The position numbers and the translations under genes were made by a program. Source: Hyalella azteca (Eukaryota; Arthropoda; Malacostraca; Amphipoda; Hyalellidae). From it: 64,000 bases of DNA. The notes below the pieces were generated by a model, which ran no database searches, was not told the origin of the DNA, and saw only the letters and a list, made by a program, of their open reading frames with translations. Positions 1 through 12,720 of the stretch are shown here, one piece after another (position 1 is the stretch's first letter; each line of letters opens with the position of its first letter). The stretch is taken from NCBI RefSeq assembly GCF_000764305.2, contig NW_025946029.1:62001-126000 (forward strand), read 5' to 3'.

Positions 1-225
1 GTGCCCCGGTCGCCGTTGCCATTTTCTTGTATATCACTTGCTGGATCAACCGGCGATCCACTTAGTCCTGCTTTCCTACAATCCGTCGTTTTAATGTCCG
101 ATATTGAGGGCGCTGCCGCTGCAGCCGAAGTCGAACTGCCTAGTCCCTCAGCAAGTGAACTCTACCAGAAAAAGTGTTCATCCATTGTTAATGCAAATGT
201 GGTGTATGACTCCAGTCACAATTAA
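1..225 (+). CDS. possible 3'-terminal exon, unidentified
   Basis: An open frame runs from the window edge to TAA at 223-225. From about residue 33 on it reads like an acidic, alanine- and serine-rich tail (starting MSDIEGAAAAA). In another frame, bases 3-62 encode a hydrophobic stretch followed by basic residues (VAIFLYITCWINRR), like a membrane helix and its cytoplasmic flank. A splice site near 82-85 could join the two, but the phase cannot be tested because upstream sequence is missing. No family was recognised. It may equally be a chance ORF. Confidence 0.2.
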   Translation: MPRSPLPFSCISLAGSTGDPLSPAFLQSVVLMSDIEGAAAAAEVELPSPSASELYQKKCSSIVNANVVYDSSHN

Positions 226-1320
226 GAAATGTGTCAGGTTTTTTCGTGTGTAATTATTAAATTATATACTTACCCACGTCATGTGGGCAAGTCTTTCCAG
301 TGTTAGCCACTTACTGGGCGAGAACTTCAACAACTTGTCCCACGCATGTGCTACGCTGAGCTCAGGTCTTCTCATGCTATTATGTATGATAGTGATAGTT
401 TTGCTTGTGGCTCGAGCGGCATTTCTCATTATTTCTAATTCGAAAGGAAAATTTGTTTGAGTTATCTGTTGATGGGCCTTGATTTCATGTTTCATCTTAC
501 GGATTTTTTCCATTCAAATGGATTTTATTAGGTTAGATATAGGAAATCTTTTTAAACGAGACTAAATTTAACCTAGGTAGGAATTGAAATGTATTCTCCT
601 TATGGTGTATTACTTGCTCAATTGTCGACTAACCTGTCGAAAATAAAGCAATAGAAAATCCCCGGCGTTGTATTTGTTAATACTCGTTTTTACGGGTGCC
701 TGGGATAGAATCGCACGAAGTGTTGAGAAAATTGATACAAAATATTAATTTAGTATGATTGGGGCCAAGTTTACAATATGTATAATTTTTTCTCATGGAA
801 ACACTTATTGTTAACGTTCAAAAATAACTTTTGACTCGTGCAATTGTACAACAAAAATGTCATTTATTTAGGATTCCGCATATATGTATGATAATTCATC
901 ATTGATTATACCAGATTCTGCGAAGATTCAGCATCGATCAATGAAAATACGTCATCGATTACTGCACATTAGGTATAGACTACTATAAATTCGACATCGT
1001 TCGACGCAAATTATTCGACTCAATCGACTTATTCGATGCGGCAGCGTTCTTCATAGCAGAGAATACACAATACTGATATTGTTTGCTTACACAACGCTGA
1101 TATTCTTACCATTGGTTGAATATCGATAACGTTTTGCATCATTTCTTCGGATGTGGAAGAAATATGTTATTTTCCACATTATTACCCACGATTCAGAATT
1201 TTCTTAGTATGCTCTTTGTATGCAGCGAGTTACAGAAACAGGTATTGATAGTTAATCACGTATAAATTCACTTGCCCCTCCCTTCCTCTCGATCACTGCA
1301 GAGGAAGGAGGGCGATTTTT
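226..1320. other. no gene recognised, AT-rich
   Basis: AT-rich non-coding sequence. The only ORF-sized frame (minus strand, 262-513) has no recognisable domain. Several ATCGAT- and ATTCGA-like words recur around 940-1030, without a clear array. Confidence 0.5.
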
Positions 1321-1339
1321 TTACTCACGTAGTCAGACT

Positions 1340-1545
1340 CGGCCAGAGCTTCCCCGGATACGGGGATGACCCTAATATGAACCGCTCAACGGCCGCCAGA
1401 GTAAGGACCAGGCTCTCGTAGCTGTCTGACTTGGGATTGGATTGTAGACCAAAAAGCGGACTTAGAGAAGCTGATTTACTATGCTCCCCGAGTCCTAAGA
1501 GTTCCTTAATTCAGAGCCGCCCTCGGCTCTAAATTTTGTTGGGGG
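1340..1545 (+). repeat. dispersed repeat, copy 1 (related to 62560-62725)
   Basis: The block contains the words GTAGCTGTCTGA, AGCGGACTTAGAGAAGCTGATTTAC and CCGAGTCCTAAGAG. A related block lies at about 62560-62725 on the same strand (GTAGCTGTCTGATTCGGGGA, then AGCGGACATATAGAGAAGC). It carries no coding potential and is probably part of a transposable element. Confidence 0.5.
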
Positions 1546-1837
1546 AAATGAAAGTTTCTTTTAATAGATCCTAACGTTCAAATATTCACTAGAGTCCGCC
1601 CAGCTTGCCGCACGAGACTCTTGTGCCCTATGTATATTTCATCTCTAATAATTCCCTAAAATATTACAGTTCAGAGATTCCCTACGACACTGTTTTGTAA
1701 GTTGTATTTTCAAATGCGCTCTCCTCCATCTTTGATGCACAATGGCAAAAACAGAATAAGATTAAATCGGTATATGTTCCAGCTTTAAAAATTTGCTTCA
1801 TCATCGTAATCTCGACGGAAATTGTGTCCGATTTTAA

Positions 1838-1928
1838 GTGGAAGGGCTTGGCATGCAACAAGGGCTCAGGCTGTATAACTGTGAGCTTCGTCCCGATGAA
1901 GTGAACCAACTGCTGGACTCGCTGCAGG
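1838..1928 (+). pseudogene. possible LRR exon relic of an NLR-like gene
   Basis: A short open frame encodes a leucine-rich-repeat-like segment (GLRLYNCELRPDEVNQLL) and ends at a donor-like CTGCAG|GTGAAG. A possible acceptor (ATTTTAAG) sits just upstream. The L.L.NC.L pattern resembles the LRR exons of the intact gene at 45636-53371. No neighbouring NACHT or HEPN exon was found, so this is either an isolated remnant or a chance match. Beyond 1930 the same frame (to 2191) is not protein-like. Confidence 0.3.
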
Positions 1929-2689
1929 TGAAGAAAGTCAGGACACTCAGTGGGCAATACACGCGCGTCATAGACCTTAAACCGCAAAATATGCCTACAC
2001 GTCACCGAAACCAGCAGGACAAACAGCAGTTGGATCCGCAAAAGCATATAATTCTATGCAATCAAGTGACACTTATCAGCCTTGACTGCCCAACATTCAA
2101 CGACAATAGTGCTAACCTCGATTCATCGCTTGATAGTGCCAAGAGATCGACATTAGTGCTAATAGATCCCCCCAAGTGTAGCACTATCTGAGCGACTGAA
2201 ATTGTGAGCAAGTTTCCACCCTTCATTCCCTCCCACCCCTATCTCTCTCTCTTGCTCAGCTATAGTGCCGGAGTCGGAATTTTCAACGGAACTTTAACTT
2301 ACTCAACTCAATTCAATGTAAACCTGTGTTTTTCTCCGTGTTTTGAACGATGGTTAGACAAAGGGAATATGTAGTCGAAAGCCCTCGAGTTCCATTAGAC
2401 AAAAAGCCAAAATAAAATCAGCTCAGTTAGAGATGAAAGTTTGTAAGCACTGCAATGAGATCACAGTGAACGAGGTTGATCAGACGGTCCCTGTGAACGT
2501 TGCGAAGTTTTCATTTGTATCAAATGTTTTAATGTTGAGCCCTGCATGAGGAGTACAAATTTCTCCAGAAAACTACATCAATCATTGGTCTACTCACTCA
2601 GCCGCCATGCGGATTGTAAGCCTGGCAACTAGACACGAAAATCGTCGAACATTTCTGAAGGCTAATCTGAATCGAAAGTCCATCGCGTC

Positions 2690-2692
2690 TTA
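2690..2692. repeat. 5' target-site duplication TTA
   Basis: TTA directly before the left inverted terminus. It matches TTA at 3754-3756 after the right terminus, a TWA duplication of the PIF/Harbinger kind. Confidence 0.7.
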
Positions 2693-3753
2693 AGGCCCGT
2701 TCACACTAGGGGCAACACACGAGAATCAAGTGCCTCAAAGCGCATGCAGAGGTGCTTTGCAGCCTCTGCATGCGCTTCTTGACCGATTGACGAGCTAGCG
2801 ATTGACAGGGGCCATGCCTCATGCAACACAAGCGCGGCGCTTAGTAGATACGTAGCTATTAAATAAAAGAATTGATATCACTTGTATGCTTAAATCGCAA
2901 ATTAACTAAGAATTTAAATTAAATTAAATTTTTAATTCAAATTAAAAATCTAAATTGATTAATTAAAGAAATTGAATTCGTTCTATGGTTTCAATGTATT
3001 AATTTGTGACTTCTGATTTGTGATTCTAGATTCCACGAACTGACGATGGAGCTGGTCTCCGAAACGTTTTCTATAAAGATATGAATTTTTGTGGACTATT
3101 CTTTGCTTTTAAATTCTTAGTTAGTAGATAGCTGTCTGTGGTCTAGTAAGGTTGATTGCGTGCGTTGGTCCGGTACACCAAATGTCGACTATTTAACACC
3201 ACTCTCGTTTGAAGTCACTCTAGTAGATCGCCTAATTGATCTTTATAGAGAACACGAATGCCTATGGACTGTTCGGTCAAAGGAGTACAAAAATCGAAAT
3301 GCAAATGATGTAAGTTATTTTTACATGACGTGTTTAGTTTATGTGATTTAAGCAACTCCTGACAATTTATGCATTACCGTTTAGCGATTTTAAAGGATGA
3401 TATAATATCGGTACGAATATTGGAACTTTTTATTTAAGAATAGACTATATTTTTATAAACTGTATCTTTTTGAATGTGCTAGTTCTCTAATTATGATGCC
3501 TATGCTAAATTCTCGTTTACAACTGACATAGTGCGAAGAATGGCGGACCGCAGCACACCCGATAACAATGGCCCACACCCCACAGCTCAAATTCGGTTAC
3601 ATCCATCCTCATTGACGTCTAGGTGGCAACTAGTGTTCAAAGCGCGCGGTCTCGAGCTATCGCTTACAAACGTAGTGTGAACGGTTGTGCGCGGTGAGGC
3701 ACTGCAGCAAACGACTCAAAGCGCATGTCGTTGCCACTAGTGTAAACGGGCCT
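2693..3753. mobile_element. PIF/Harbinger-type DNA transposon, 1061 bp
   Basis: The left end AGGCCCGTTCACACTAGGGG and the reverse complement of the right end (AGGCCCGTTTACACTAGTGG) differ at two of 20 positions. Flanking TTA on both sides is a TWA target-site duplication typical of the PIF/Harbinger superfamily. The element carries one MADF-like coding exon (3160-3309) and no recognisable DDE transposase, so it is most likely a non-autonomous derivative that kept part of the Myb/MADF accessory gene. The remaining interior is AT-rich and non-coding. Confidence 0.75.
3160..3309 (+). CDS. MADF-domain exon inside Harbinger-type element (partial)
   Basis: The frame encodes a typical first half of a MADF domain (VDRLIDLYREHECLW, then EYKNRNAND). 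Members of the family bind DNA, and PIF/Harbinger elements encode a MADF/Myb-like protein that works with the transposase. The exon ends at a canonical donor GAT|GTAAGT (3310). The 5' boundary is uncertain: a GTG opens the frame at 3160, but an acceptor near 3217 is equally possible. No second exon completing the domain was found inside the element, so the gene is probably truncated. Confidence 0.55.
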
Positions 3754-3756
3754 TTA

Positions 3757-6050
3757 TGTGGCTGCCATTCAGGGGTGATTCTTGATTAGTGTTGGCAGGG
3801 ATAATGGTCGCCAGTTGTCAGCGGTTCGATTATTATTGTATCGGTGACACCAACAGAAGGGTAGCTAGAAGATTCTATTTGGCTACTCACTGTAAAAAAG
3901 GCTGACTGAGACCGTGATACCACGGTCATCAATGGACAGTTGTTCTACGATTCGTTGTAAAACAATCCCTGTGGCCTGCCCGTCTGCTTGCTGTTTCCTG
4001 GACTTCGGTCTGCATTGCATCGGCTCGGGTGAGCTAGCAACGTGCATGAATATAAATCAGTAGCTTCAGAGCTAAACAAAGCGCCAAAGCGTATTTGCTG
4101 AATAAAATTTGAATGAATTTTGAGTGTATAGTTTGCTATATCGATTAACTTGACTCCCTTATCTTACTGCTGAATCAATAGTTTCATTCGACTACGAGAT
4201 CTCAGCAGCAAGAAGTACGCCTTAGTACGGCAGTATATCCCCCTGCAGCAGCAGGCGAGACAGCTGAATGCTGCCGTCTGTGGGCGGGCGGCATAGCGCT
4301 GAAACGACTGCTGGATACAGCGCCACGGGCACGGCTGTTCCTCGCGTTAAGGCCGGCTAGCGCTATAAGAAGGTAATAATCAATGTAAAGCCGGCTTATA
4401 AATGCTACACTTAATTCAGCAACAAAGATATAGATTGTAGGTGTTGCAACATCTCGAGCTTTGAATGTGGCAGGCTAGAAATTATTTTATCAAATAGCTC
4501 GGTGCAAATTCCACTTTGTGTTCAATGATGAATGCACCGATATTTCCATTTTTTATTTTGTAACTACATGTTCGTAATTCCATGACATCAGGGCTACTCA
4601 CGGGGTTAAATTCATACTATGCTAGATTGGATGATCAGAACACCAAAATACCTGAAACAATGGAGCCCTCGGTGCCTAGGAATGCACTGGGAGGTCCCAG
4701 GCAGCCACCTTTTCGTTGAATACTCTAAGGAAATTTGCATGAAAAACAGCAGGCTCCGCTCATGCTCTCGGATAAAAGTTTCATCCGTATACGAGCACCT
4801 AAAATATTAGTCTCCACCGATACTCCAATGCACGTTTATGCCGGAGCAAAAAGGGTTCTAGAAACGTAACTGTTTCCATCTTTTTCCAGGCTCCTTTTCC
4901 ATTGTGGTCTTATGGACAAATCTCCAACATATATGGACGAGTCCTCAACGCAAAGATTTGTCTCAAGCTAGTGAAATAAATTCAAATCTTTGTATCCTGT
5001 CACTGTGTCCAGACAGGCGTAAGTCTCGAATAAAAGCTCAGGAAAGCGTGATTAAGAGTGGATAAATGAATAGTGAGATGCGTTGATTAGTTAGTGTCCG
5101 AGTTCCAAAAGACTGCTTGCATCACATAAGATCAGAAAGGTGAATAGGTTTTCGATATTTATAGGCAGAGTAGGCTTTGACGACTGTGGTAAAAAAAGTG
5201 CACGCACAAATTCTGATAAATAACAACTTGTTATTGCAGCTCTTCCAAATTTGATGGAAGTTGGTGAAGTTCCACACCTTCCTACCGTACTTGGGCTGGA
5301 CTGTCCAAGTAAAACCGATACAGTAATGCTAAGGTAACTAAGTCATTGCAGCAATAATGATGTTTCGCGGAGCATTCCGTCACAAAAACGCTCGGACAGG
5401 GTTTCAAATTCATCAAGAGATTTGCAATCACACCTGAGGACGCTACTGATTTTCAAGAGCTTGTCGGAGCATCAAAAGGTTTCACTTATGCGGGTAGACA
5501 TTCATCCCGTTATTTTTATTAGACGAAGCAATGGTGAGTCAAACTCGGAAAATCAACAAATAACTTTGAAGTTCGTAACTCATTCAGCCATTCGCTAGCG
5601 GCTTTTCAAAATAAAGTCACGAAAAATGGACGCTACGCGTACTTGAGCAAGCATTAATTGATAGTACGACCAACTGTGACCGTTCATACATTCACATACA
5701 CACAATTTCCTTATGAGAAAATTTGATTTTTTCTTGATCTTTGTCCGGTTCGATTAGCCGATTAAAAACTATTACGGCTAAACATTTCTGCTTTGTATAC
5801 AACTCTCACGTAAAGTGTTATTGGAACTATTCTGAATTTCAGATGTGTCTGGTTAGCAAATTGTTATTCAAATTGTAATGCCGAATAAAATTTGCTAACT
5901 CCGCATTCCTTCAGCTTTAAATTACCGTAATATACCAATTGGGTAACCGTGCATGAATGCCGATTTCATGTAATCGGGCAATTCACAAACGCCGCGGAGA
6001 ACGCTTGCTCTGAGGCTAGTATAATGGTCAGTATATTCATATCGTTGGTA
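3757..6050. other. no gene recognised
   Basis: Non-coding sequence with several short chance ORFs. Around 5594-5650 there is a diverged copy of a motif (TTCAGCCATTCGCTAGCGGC, then GCGTACTTGAGC) that recurs near 21110, 23440 and 39185 and belongs to a dispersed repeat family. Confidence 0.5.
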
Positions 6051-6105
6051 AGCTTGTATTCCATTCTAATTTCACACTCAAACTTATCGTTAATTTTTCA
6101 CAATC

Positions 6106-7002
6106 AAACTTATCGTCAGTCTTGCATGTCATGCAAAAAAAAAAAATTGAGAGACAACACGGAAGACTGACGAGCGTTCACACTATTCAAACTTTCCCTC
6201 AGTTTGGTGCGCTCTCTGCAGTGGAGCTAGTGCTGCTCGCTGCAGTAATCGCAGTTTGTGCCACCAAAATTAGGTTGAAGCGATGCAAGCGTACGTGGTG
6301 GTCAAGAAAATGGCTGAAAAATACCACAATGAGGGTTGATAGCATCCTGGTTACCAGCACCAGACCGCATTGACGACTTCATTTTGGCACATTCTTTGTG
6401 CCAGTCTCGATACAATTTATTTTGTGAGTTTACCGAATTATATCGTAGTCTCCCGTCTTCAAAATAAAAAGCTACAGTGACAAGAACAAGAGAGCACTGA
6501 CCTGTGTGGCATTGATTGCGAAGTGCAAATAAGTTGATCTTACAGCACACAAAGTCCACCACGACTTTGTGCGCTGTAAGATCAACTTATTTGCACTTCG
6601 CAATCAATGCCACACAGGTCAGTGCTCTCTTGTTCTTGTCACTGTAGCTTTTTATTTTGAAGACGGGAGACTACGATATAATTCGGTAAACTCACAAAAT
6701 AAATCGTATCGAGACCAGTGTCGGATATCTTGAGATATGAAAAACTAGAGCTAGCAAAGAACAATGGCACAGCTCTCAACATCAATACAGACTGAGATAG
6801 AGTAACTTTTTGGTCAATAAGTCGGTTGCGCGTCCACACACGGAAACTTATCGTCAGTCTTGCATGAAACCACGGGTCTCGCCCGTCCGTCTTCTCCACG
6901 TTTGTTAAACCTCAAACTCCGCCCACCCGTCATGCAAGACGTCAAACTTTGAGCGTCCACTCGGTCAAACCTGGCATGACATGCAAGGCTGACGATAAGC
7001 TT
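6106..7002. repeat. inverted subterminal repeats of a decayed DNA element
   Basis: Positions 6106-6134 (AAACTTATCGTCAGTCTTGC...) reappear in reverse complement at 6974-7002 with two or so mismatches, and a further direct copy lies near 6848-6866. The right side continues to GTGTGTGAACGGGGCTTAAC, a Harbinger-like terminus. The left terminus is not conserved. The palindrome at 6399-6720 lies inside. This looks like a rearranged MITE or nested elements. Confidence 0.5.
6399..6720. repeat. long near-perfect palindrome, 158-bp arms
   Basis: The left arm 6399-6556 and right arm 6563-6720 are reverse complements with few differences. They are separated by the 6-bp spacer CACCAC. Chance ORFs on both strands here are a by-product. 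It could be a genuine hairpin-forming fold-back within a DNA element or a library or assembly inversion artefact. Confidence 0.85.
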
Positions 7003-7547
7003 CAGTGTGTGAACGGGGCTTAACGTTTGTTGGAATTCTAGCAACTCTTCCGCGAGATTTAGCCTACAGAGCACCAGGCTTCACGTCCCGAATGGTCTCC
7101 AGAAGAGACTAGAAGTGAAGCCGAAATAATTCCACTGTAGTTCAGCCGCTCCGAACCACATCCGGCTTTCGTTTTGAACTGGTGTAGGAAATTTCTAGAC
7201 AATCGTCCGATCTGAAGCAGATTTAGTTGTTGCGATCAAAATCGATATGTGATGCGAGCTCCTGGTAGGATTTGGACCGAAAGATTAATTATTTCCTATA
7301 GACTTTGCAGCATATGATGCATGACGCCCACCTCAACTTCAGAATCTCGGTCCCTTGATGGAATGAATCGTGCTTTGTGGCTAAAATCCTGTTTAGTTTC
7401 GATAGGTCGTAGTTTATTGAATCCTAGGTATACATTCATATGAAAAATTTGGATACTTCAAATATTTGCATTGGCTGTATTAGCTTCGAAACTAACTTGT
7501 CTGTTTCAGTTCCTGCTTTCATGTCATCTGAAGCTAGCTCTTCGTAG

Positions 7548-8215
7548 TGTTGCGGGAGAGGGGGCAACACATATGGGCTACCCCAACGGGATAGTTAGAA
7601 AGAATGAACAAACTATATAAATGAAAGCATGAACTATATATTTAGTGAATAATGTATAAAAATGAACAAGCGAATCCATGAGAAGTACATCAGTAATAAT
7701 CTTAGGTAGCTATCAGACGGTAAACCAATAGTTAAACATTGAAGAACACTAAATCTGGCTGGGTCCATCCGCAAGGTCATCTGTGCTGTCGCCGAGAGGA
7801 AGTCAGTTCAGCGAAAATAGACAAGTCAAATCCAATCAAAGTGTGGGAATCTAGCGGAGGAGCGCAGTGCTTGCCGAGATTACAACGGGGCTCTTGTCCA
7901 ACGTTGCCAACAAGTTGCAGCTTCCTGCTACGCTGTTCGACGAGTGGGAGAGAAATGTTCAAATCACCGACCAAGTCCTGGCGACGTACAGTGCCGGAAG
8001 CGTTAGTCTTGAGACTGGCACTTTAGCTCCGATTGCTTGCAGCCGCACCCGTCCATGGCCGACGAATGAAGTAACCAAAATATAAGAACTGCTCCCGTCC
8101 AGGCAGGCGGCTCCATCGCGAGTGAGCCAACCCCGGCTCAGGTCCAATTTCAGCTCTGAGTAATGCGTCGGAAAGAAAGAAAGAAGAGCGCGAACGACAA
8201 AGTCGGACCGCTACA
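7548..8215 (+). repeat. putative 5' LTR (668 bp)
   Basis: It starts TGTTGCGGGAGAGGGGGCAA and ends CGGACCGCTACA, giving TG...CA ends. The second copy at 9214-9928 is colinear (same start and end), with small indels. Copies in direct orientation about 1.67 kb apart suggest an LTR retroelement. No matching target duplication was found: the left flank is CGTAG and the right flank after the second copy is TTAGT. Confidence 0.6.
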
Positions 8216-9213
8216 TTCCTCCCCCCCAAGACGACGCACTTACTCGGCACATAAAGAAAATCGCATGTGAAAAATTCAATGTCAGTGAAGGTTGTAGGCC
8301 CCCAGCTGACAAAAACTATACAATCAAAATTGAACATTATGACCGGGCAGTACCGGTACTAAATCTAAATACAAGATTCGAAAGATTCACAGGAGACTAA
8401 TCGCTCTCGTTACAAGAAAATCGATAACACGTCAACAAAACATGGACATAAGTAAGTCGCAACTTCCAATTTTACACAAGTCAGATTATACAGTTTCAAG
8501 AAATGTTACAGGTCACGTTAAATCGAGCTGTCACCAGAACAATGCAATTAGGAATGGCATATGCCAGGATCAGAATCATTGAACTACTCATAAAGTTACT
8601 TTTACAGCTTGCTTCGGAAAATGACGGGAATCGCATCTGTCAACAACCCCGGCAGAATAGCGTGGATCTAGCAATTCGCAAGTCACACGAGCTATAACGG
8701 TGGAAAATTTAACAGAGATTTACGAGCAATACACGCAATATTACAAATTCACACAAACCATAGTAGTCCGCTCCAAACGAGACTAAGGCATAATGCCTAC
8801 GACAAATCATCAAGGGTTCACAGAGGCAAAAATTTCGTTAAATTACATTAAACCTCAGGTCAAGGAATTCACAGTAAATAAGGTTATCACATCATGACAT
8901 TCTTCAGAATAGAGGCTCATTTACAAATTAATCATCGTAGATATTGAACATTAGGCATGGCCATAAAAGTGGCCTGGAAGATCAGAGGTCGTCTCCCGGG
9001 ACCGAACACCAAACATGTTGCGGGAGAATTAACCACACGTTAACTGGATAGCTTAATCTTTCCAAGCCGTACAACCAATCTAACTGACTTTCAACGGAAC
9101 ACAAACTATCCGAAATAAGATTTTACCACTAACAGAAATCTATCTGCCAACTAGCTATACCATAATTAATATGAATCTCTCCCTAGTTCCCCATACTGGC
9201 CACCAAAAATATA
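8216..9213. mobile_element. non-coding interior between LTR-like repeats
   Basis: About 1 kb with no gag, protease, integrase or RT motif in any frame. It contains a partial copy of the LTR start (ATGTTGCGGGAGAATTAACC near 9014). This is compatible with a small non-autonomous LTR element (TRIM/LARD-like) or a deleted one. Confidence 0.45.
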
Positions 9214-9928
9214 TGTTGCGGGATAGGGGGCAACACATATGGGCTACCCCAACGGGATAGTTAGATAGAATGAACAGACTATAAATGCAAGCATGAACTA
9301 TATATTTAACGATCAATATGTATAAATAAACAGGCAATTTCATGAGAATTACACCAATAATCATATGTAGCCATCAGACCGGAAATGTCAAATTGAACTA
9401 AGGTAAAATTGAACATTTAATTTGGCTGGGCCTATCCATAGTCACCGGTGTTGTAGCAGAAAGGAAGTCACAGTTCAGCGAAATTAGCTTCAGTCAAATC
9501 TATTCAAGGTGTTGGATTCTAGCGGAGGAGCGCTGCGCTTGCCGAGATTACAACTTGACTTCTGTCCAACGTTGCCAACAAGTTGCAGCTTCCTTCTACG
9601 CTGTTCGACGAGTGTGAGAAATGTTCAAACCATCGACCAAGTCCTGGCGACGACCAGTGCCGGAAGCGTTACCGTCTTGAGACTGGCACTTAAGCTCCGA
9701 TTGCCTGCAGCCGCACCCGTCCATGGCCGACGGTTGAAGTAACCAAAATACAATAACTTGGTTTTGAATGAATGGTTGACCATATACTGGATCCTGCCAC
9801 GCCCGTCCAGGCAGGCGGCTCCATCGAGAGTGAGCCGACCCCGGCTCATGCCCAATTTCAGCTCCGAGTAATGCGTCGGAAAGAGAGAAAGAAGAAGAGC
9901 GCAAACGACAGAAAGTCGGACCGCTACA
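9214..9928 (+). repeat. putative 3' LTR (715 bp)
   Basis: The second direct copy of 7548-8215, starting TGTTGCGGGATAGGGGGCAA and ending CGGACCGCTACA. It carries about 45 extra bases near 9750-9797 relative to the first copy. The accumulated differences argue for an old insertion. Confidence 0.6.
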
Positions 9929-12700
9929 TTAGTTCGGTTCAAGTTCATGGGTGCCCTAATCGCGACATATAGTCAAACGTACGATCATGGCACGATGAAA
10001 CCGCTGCTGTCGCTCTGTCATAGTGAAGCTAACTCAAGTCCCTGGCCTCATTCCATTGACAGGATGACATCTGATGTCACGTCACCTCTATATAACGGCA
10101 GAGAGTAAATAAAAGAAGAAGGTGATGGGATTGTGGTGGGTAATGCTGCTCAAGATCGTCATTACTAAGTTCGCTGGAAACCGACTTTGCTATTGAATAT
10201 CAAAATCTTACTGCATGAACGGCATTGCTCTCTAATACACCTACGTATCTTGAATAATCAAATCAAACCTACACATTTTAATTATTGAATCAAACTAATA
10301 ATAATCAAAGAGTCTTAATTATAGATCTGCACGATCTGCTGAAGAACGAGACGCTCCTAGAGACTTGACGCGTGCATCCGATCACAGGTGGAACAATACT
10401 GAGTGCCAACCGCTGAGCTACTGGAGCTCAGCTACCGCGTTGTCGTCGATTTGGTTAGCAGTACAGCCGGCAACAAAAATGCGGGAATAACTAGGGGAAA
10501 AAAATAACTCCCGATCTAGGAGTAAGCGACTTTGACGCTCGTGATGTCGATTGCAATGCACAGCAGAGATCAACCCTTTTGTACAGTAACCATAATTCCC
10601 AACTACCTTACTCTTAGTGACCATTAGCATTGATGAGGATTAACCTATCTGATCGCAGAGGGTTAGACATGAGTCGGCATCTACGTGACGTATGACTACG
10701 CATTACGAAAAAGAATGCGTGGACGAATTTTCTGCAGTCCTTGCTATCAATATTTCACTTAATTGAAAATTTCATTAGTATTTCCATTCGGCGGCAAACG
10801 GCTGCTTGTTGGGCATGTGTCGGCACTGCACTGTAAGCTAAGAAATAGCTCTCTTCCGATTAGAAATACTTGTATAACGTTGAACGTGGTTCTTGAGGTA
10901 TTCCCGCGAAGGTCTACAAATCTCATTCTGTAGCCAATCAAGTTGGAGCCCAACCGACTGAGCTTACTTTATGCACAGCTTGTGGCTATATGCGACTTGA
11001 CTTCTATTTAGATTATAGTTTAGCTCTACTGATAGGAGGCATATGGCGTTTGATCATTGGTATTCAAGTTAAACATTAATGAGAATGTAAATTCGTACTA
11101 AATGAGCTTAGAAGTTAGAAGAATATACAGATACTCATTTGGATACTTCACACCCGTTTATGAAATCATCACATCTAGAACCTGGTAACGATATATACGT
11201 TGTGCAGACGATGTGTTAAGATCTCAATCGAGAAAGTACATTACAAGTGGATTATACGTGATTGATATTTCAAGGTCAATTAAAATTCGTGAGTGGCACA
11301 AGTGAAACATTGAAACATCACATTATTTAGAATTGATAACCTCTAATTAACTTGTATTATTTAGAATATTAAAAATTTTATGAAAAATGTCTTTAATGGA
11401 TTCGATATCAAAGCACAACGATGCGTAGAAAAGATTCTTCAGATACTGTCAAGCATTAAACCAATAAAACACAAATAAAGTTCGTGCAAACTGTTATTCA
11501 CCATCTATATTCGATTCTGAGCCGTCTTCATTCATAGTCAAAATCAGCCGGCCGTTAGCTGATCACGTGACCATCTACCGGTTGCCACAAGCCAATAACC
11601 CCTAAATTACCAGTGCACCTCTTCACGAGGCTACTACCCCGATAATTAGTGGCGGTTAGTACTAGTCAGGTTAAGTGGCTGCACAACTGGCAGGTGCCAA
11701 GCAACTGCTTGCTTGGCACTTAATAACTTATCAAGCATTTTGCCGCAGCAGTTACTCTGAGCTGAGGCGTCATTCGTTCTGGATATACTTGTGTCATTTG
11801 ATGAAATTAGAACTTACAATCTTTCAATTATGTCTTCTGAAATGCCTTGTGCTATAACACTTCAAACGGATTATACAAATATAGAATAATATCTTATATA
11901 TAGTATATATAATAACATAATAGAAATAATATATGGAATAACGATAATCGAAGTAATGGTCCTGCTGGCTCTTGCTTGGGCGCTCAGCCTTCGGGAGCGC
12001 CGGCCTCTTCTTCGGCCCTTATGCGTCGGCCTCGTCGGAGAATGTAGACGGGCTTTCTCCTTTCAGATATGCCTATACATTCGCATATGCATGATGGACA
12101 TTAGGGATATCATTTTACGTAGTGAAGTACTTGAAATATTGAAGACTGACGAAATGACAAAATGTCTGGCAAAATTCAGTAACTAAACATCAAAATTAAA
12201 TGGTAATTCTCGTTTTGTGCCTATAGTTCTCGTTCAAAATGATGTTCATTCCGAGAAAGTTTATTATTTTTTTCCGAGACGCCCCGTCAGGATTTTCCAG
12301 TATTATACTAGAATTTGAAAATTGTGCCGATTTTTTCCGCTAATCAGGAAAAACTTTTCGTCTAGTAACTTTTCGGATAGAAAGAAGTACCAAACGCATT
12401 TATTAACAGTAATCACTTAGAAATATCTGGAAAAGAACCTAGGTGCGAAGTTTAGAACTAAAAATTGAATAAAAAATACAGTCCACATACAAATCTACAA
12501 GCGCGGTCATTGCAAAACAAAAGCTGAATCGTGTAACAACGATCAATCGTTCGAAAATGAGCGAACAATCGACTGAAGCGAAATACAGAGAAAAGTCCAT
12601 GTAAAAATTTCACGCAAATATAACTTTTTAATTTATATAGTCAATCTAATGATGTCATAAATTCTAGCAAACCTTAAGCAAAGACAGCTTTGCCCGACTT
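9929..12700. other. no gene recognised
   Basis: AT-rich sequence with only short, domain-free ORFs on both strands. A run of TATATA-type sequence lies near 11880-11930. Nothing supports an exon. Confidence 0.5.
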
Positions 12701-12720
12701 ATTCAAACAAAATGCGTGTT

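Noticed and set aside
6302..7074. Three 86-codon minus-strand ORFs
   Set aside because: They fall in and around the palindrome and inverted repeats, share mirror-image sequence and have no domain.
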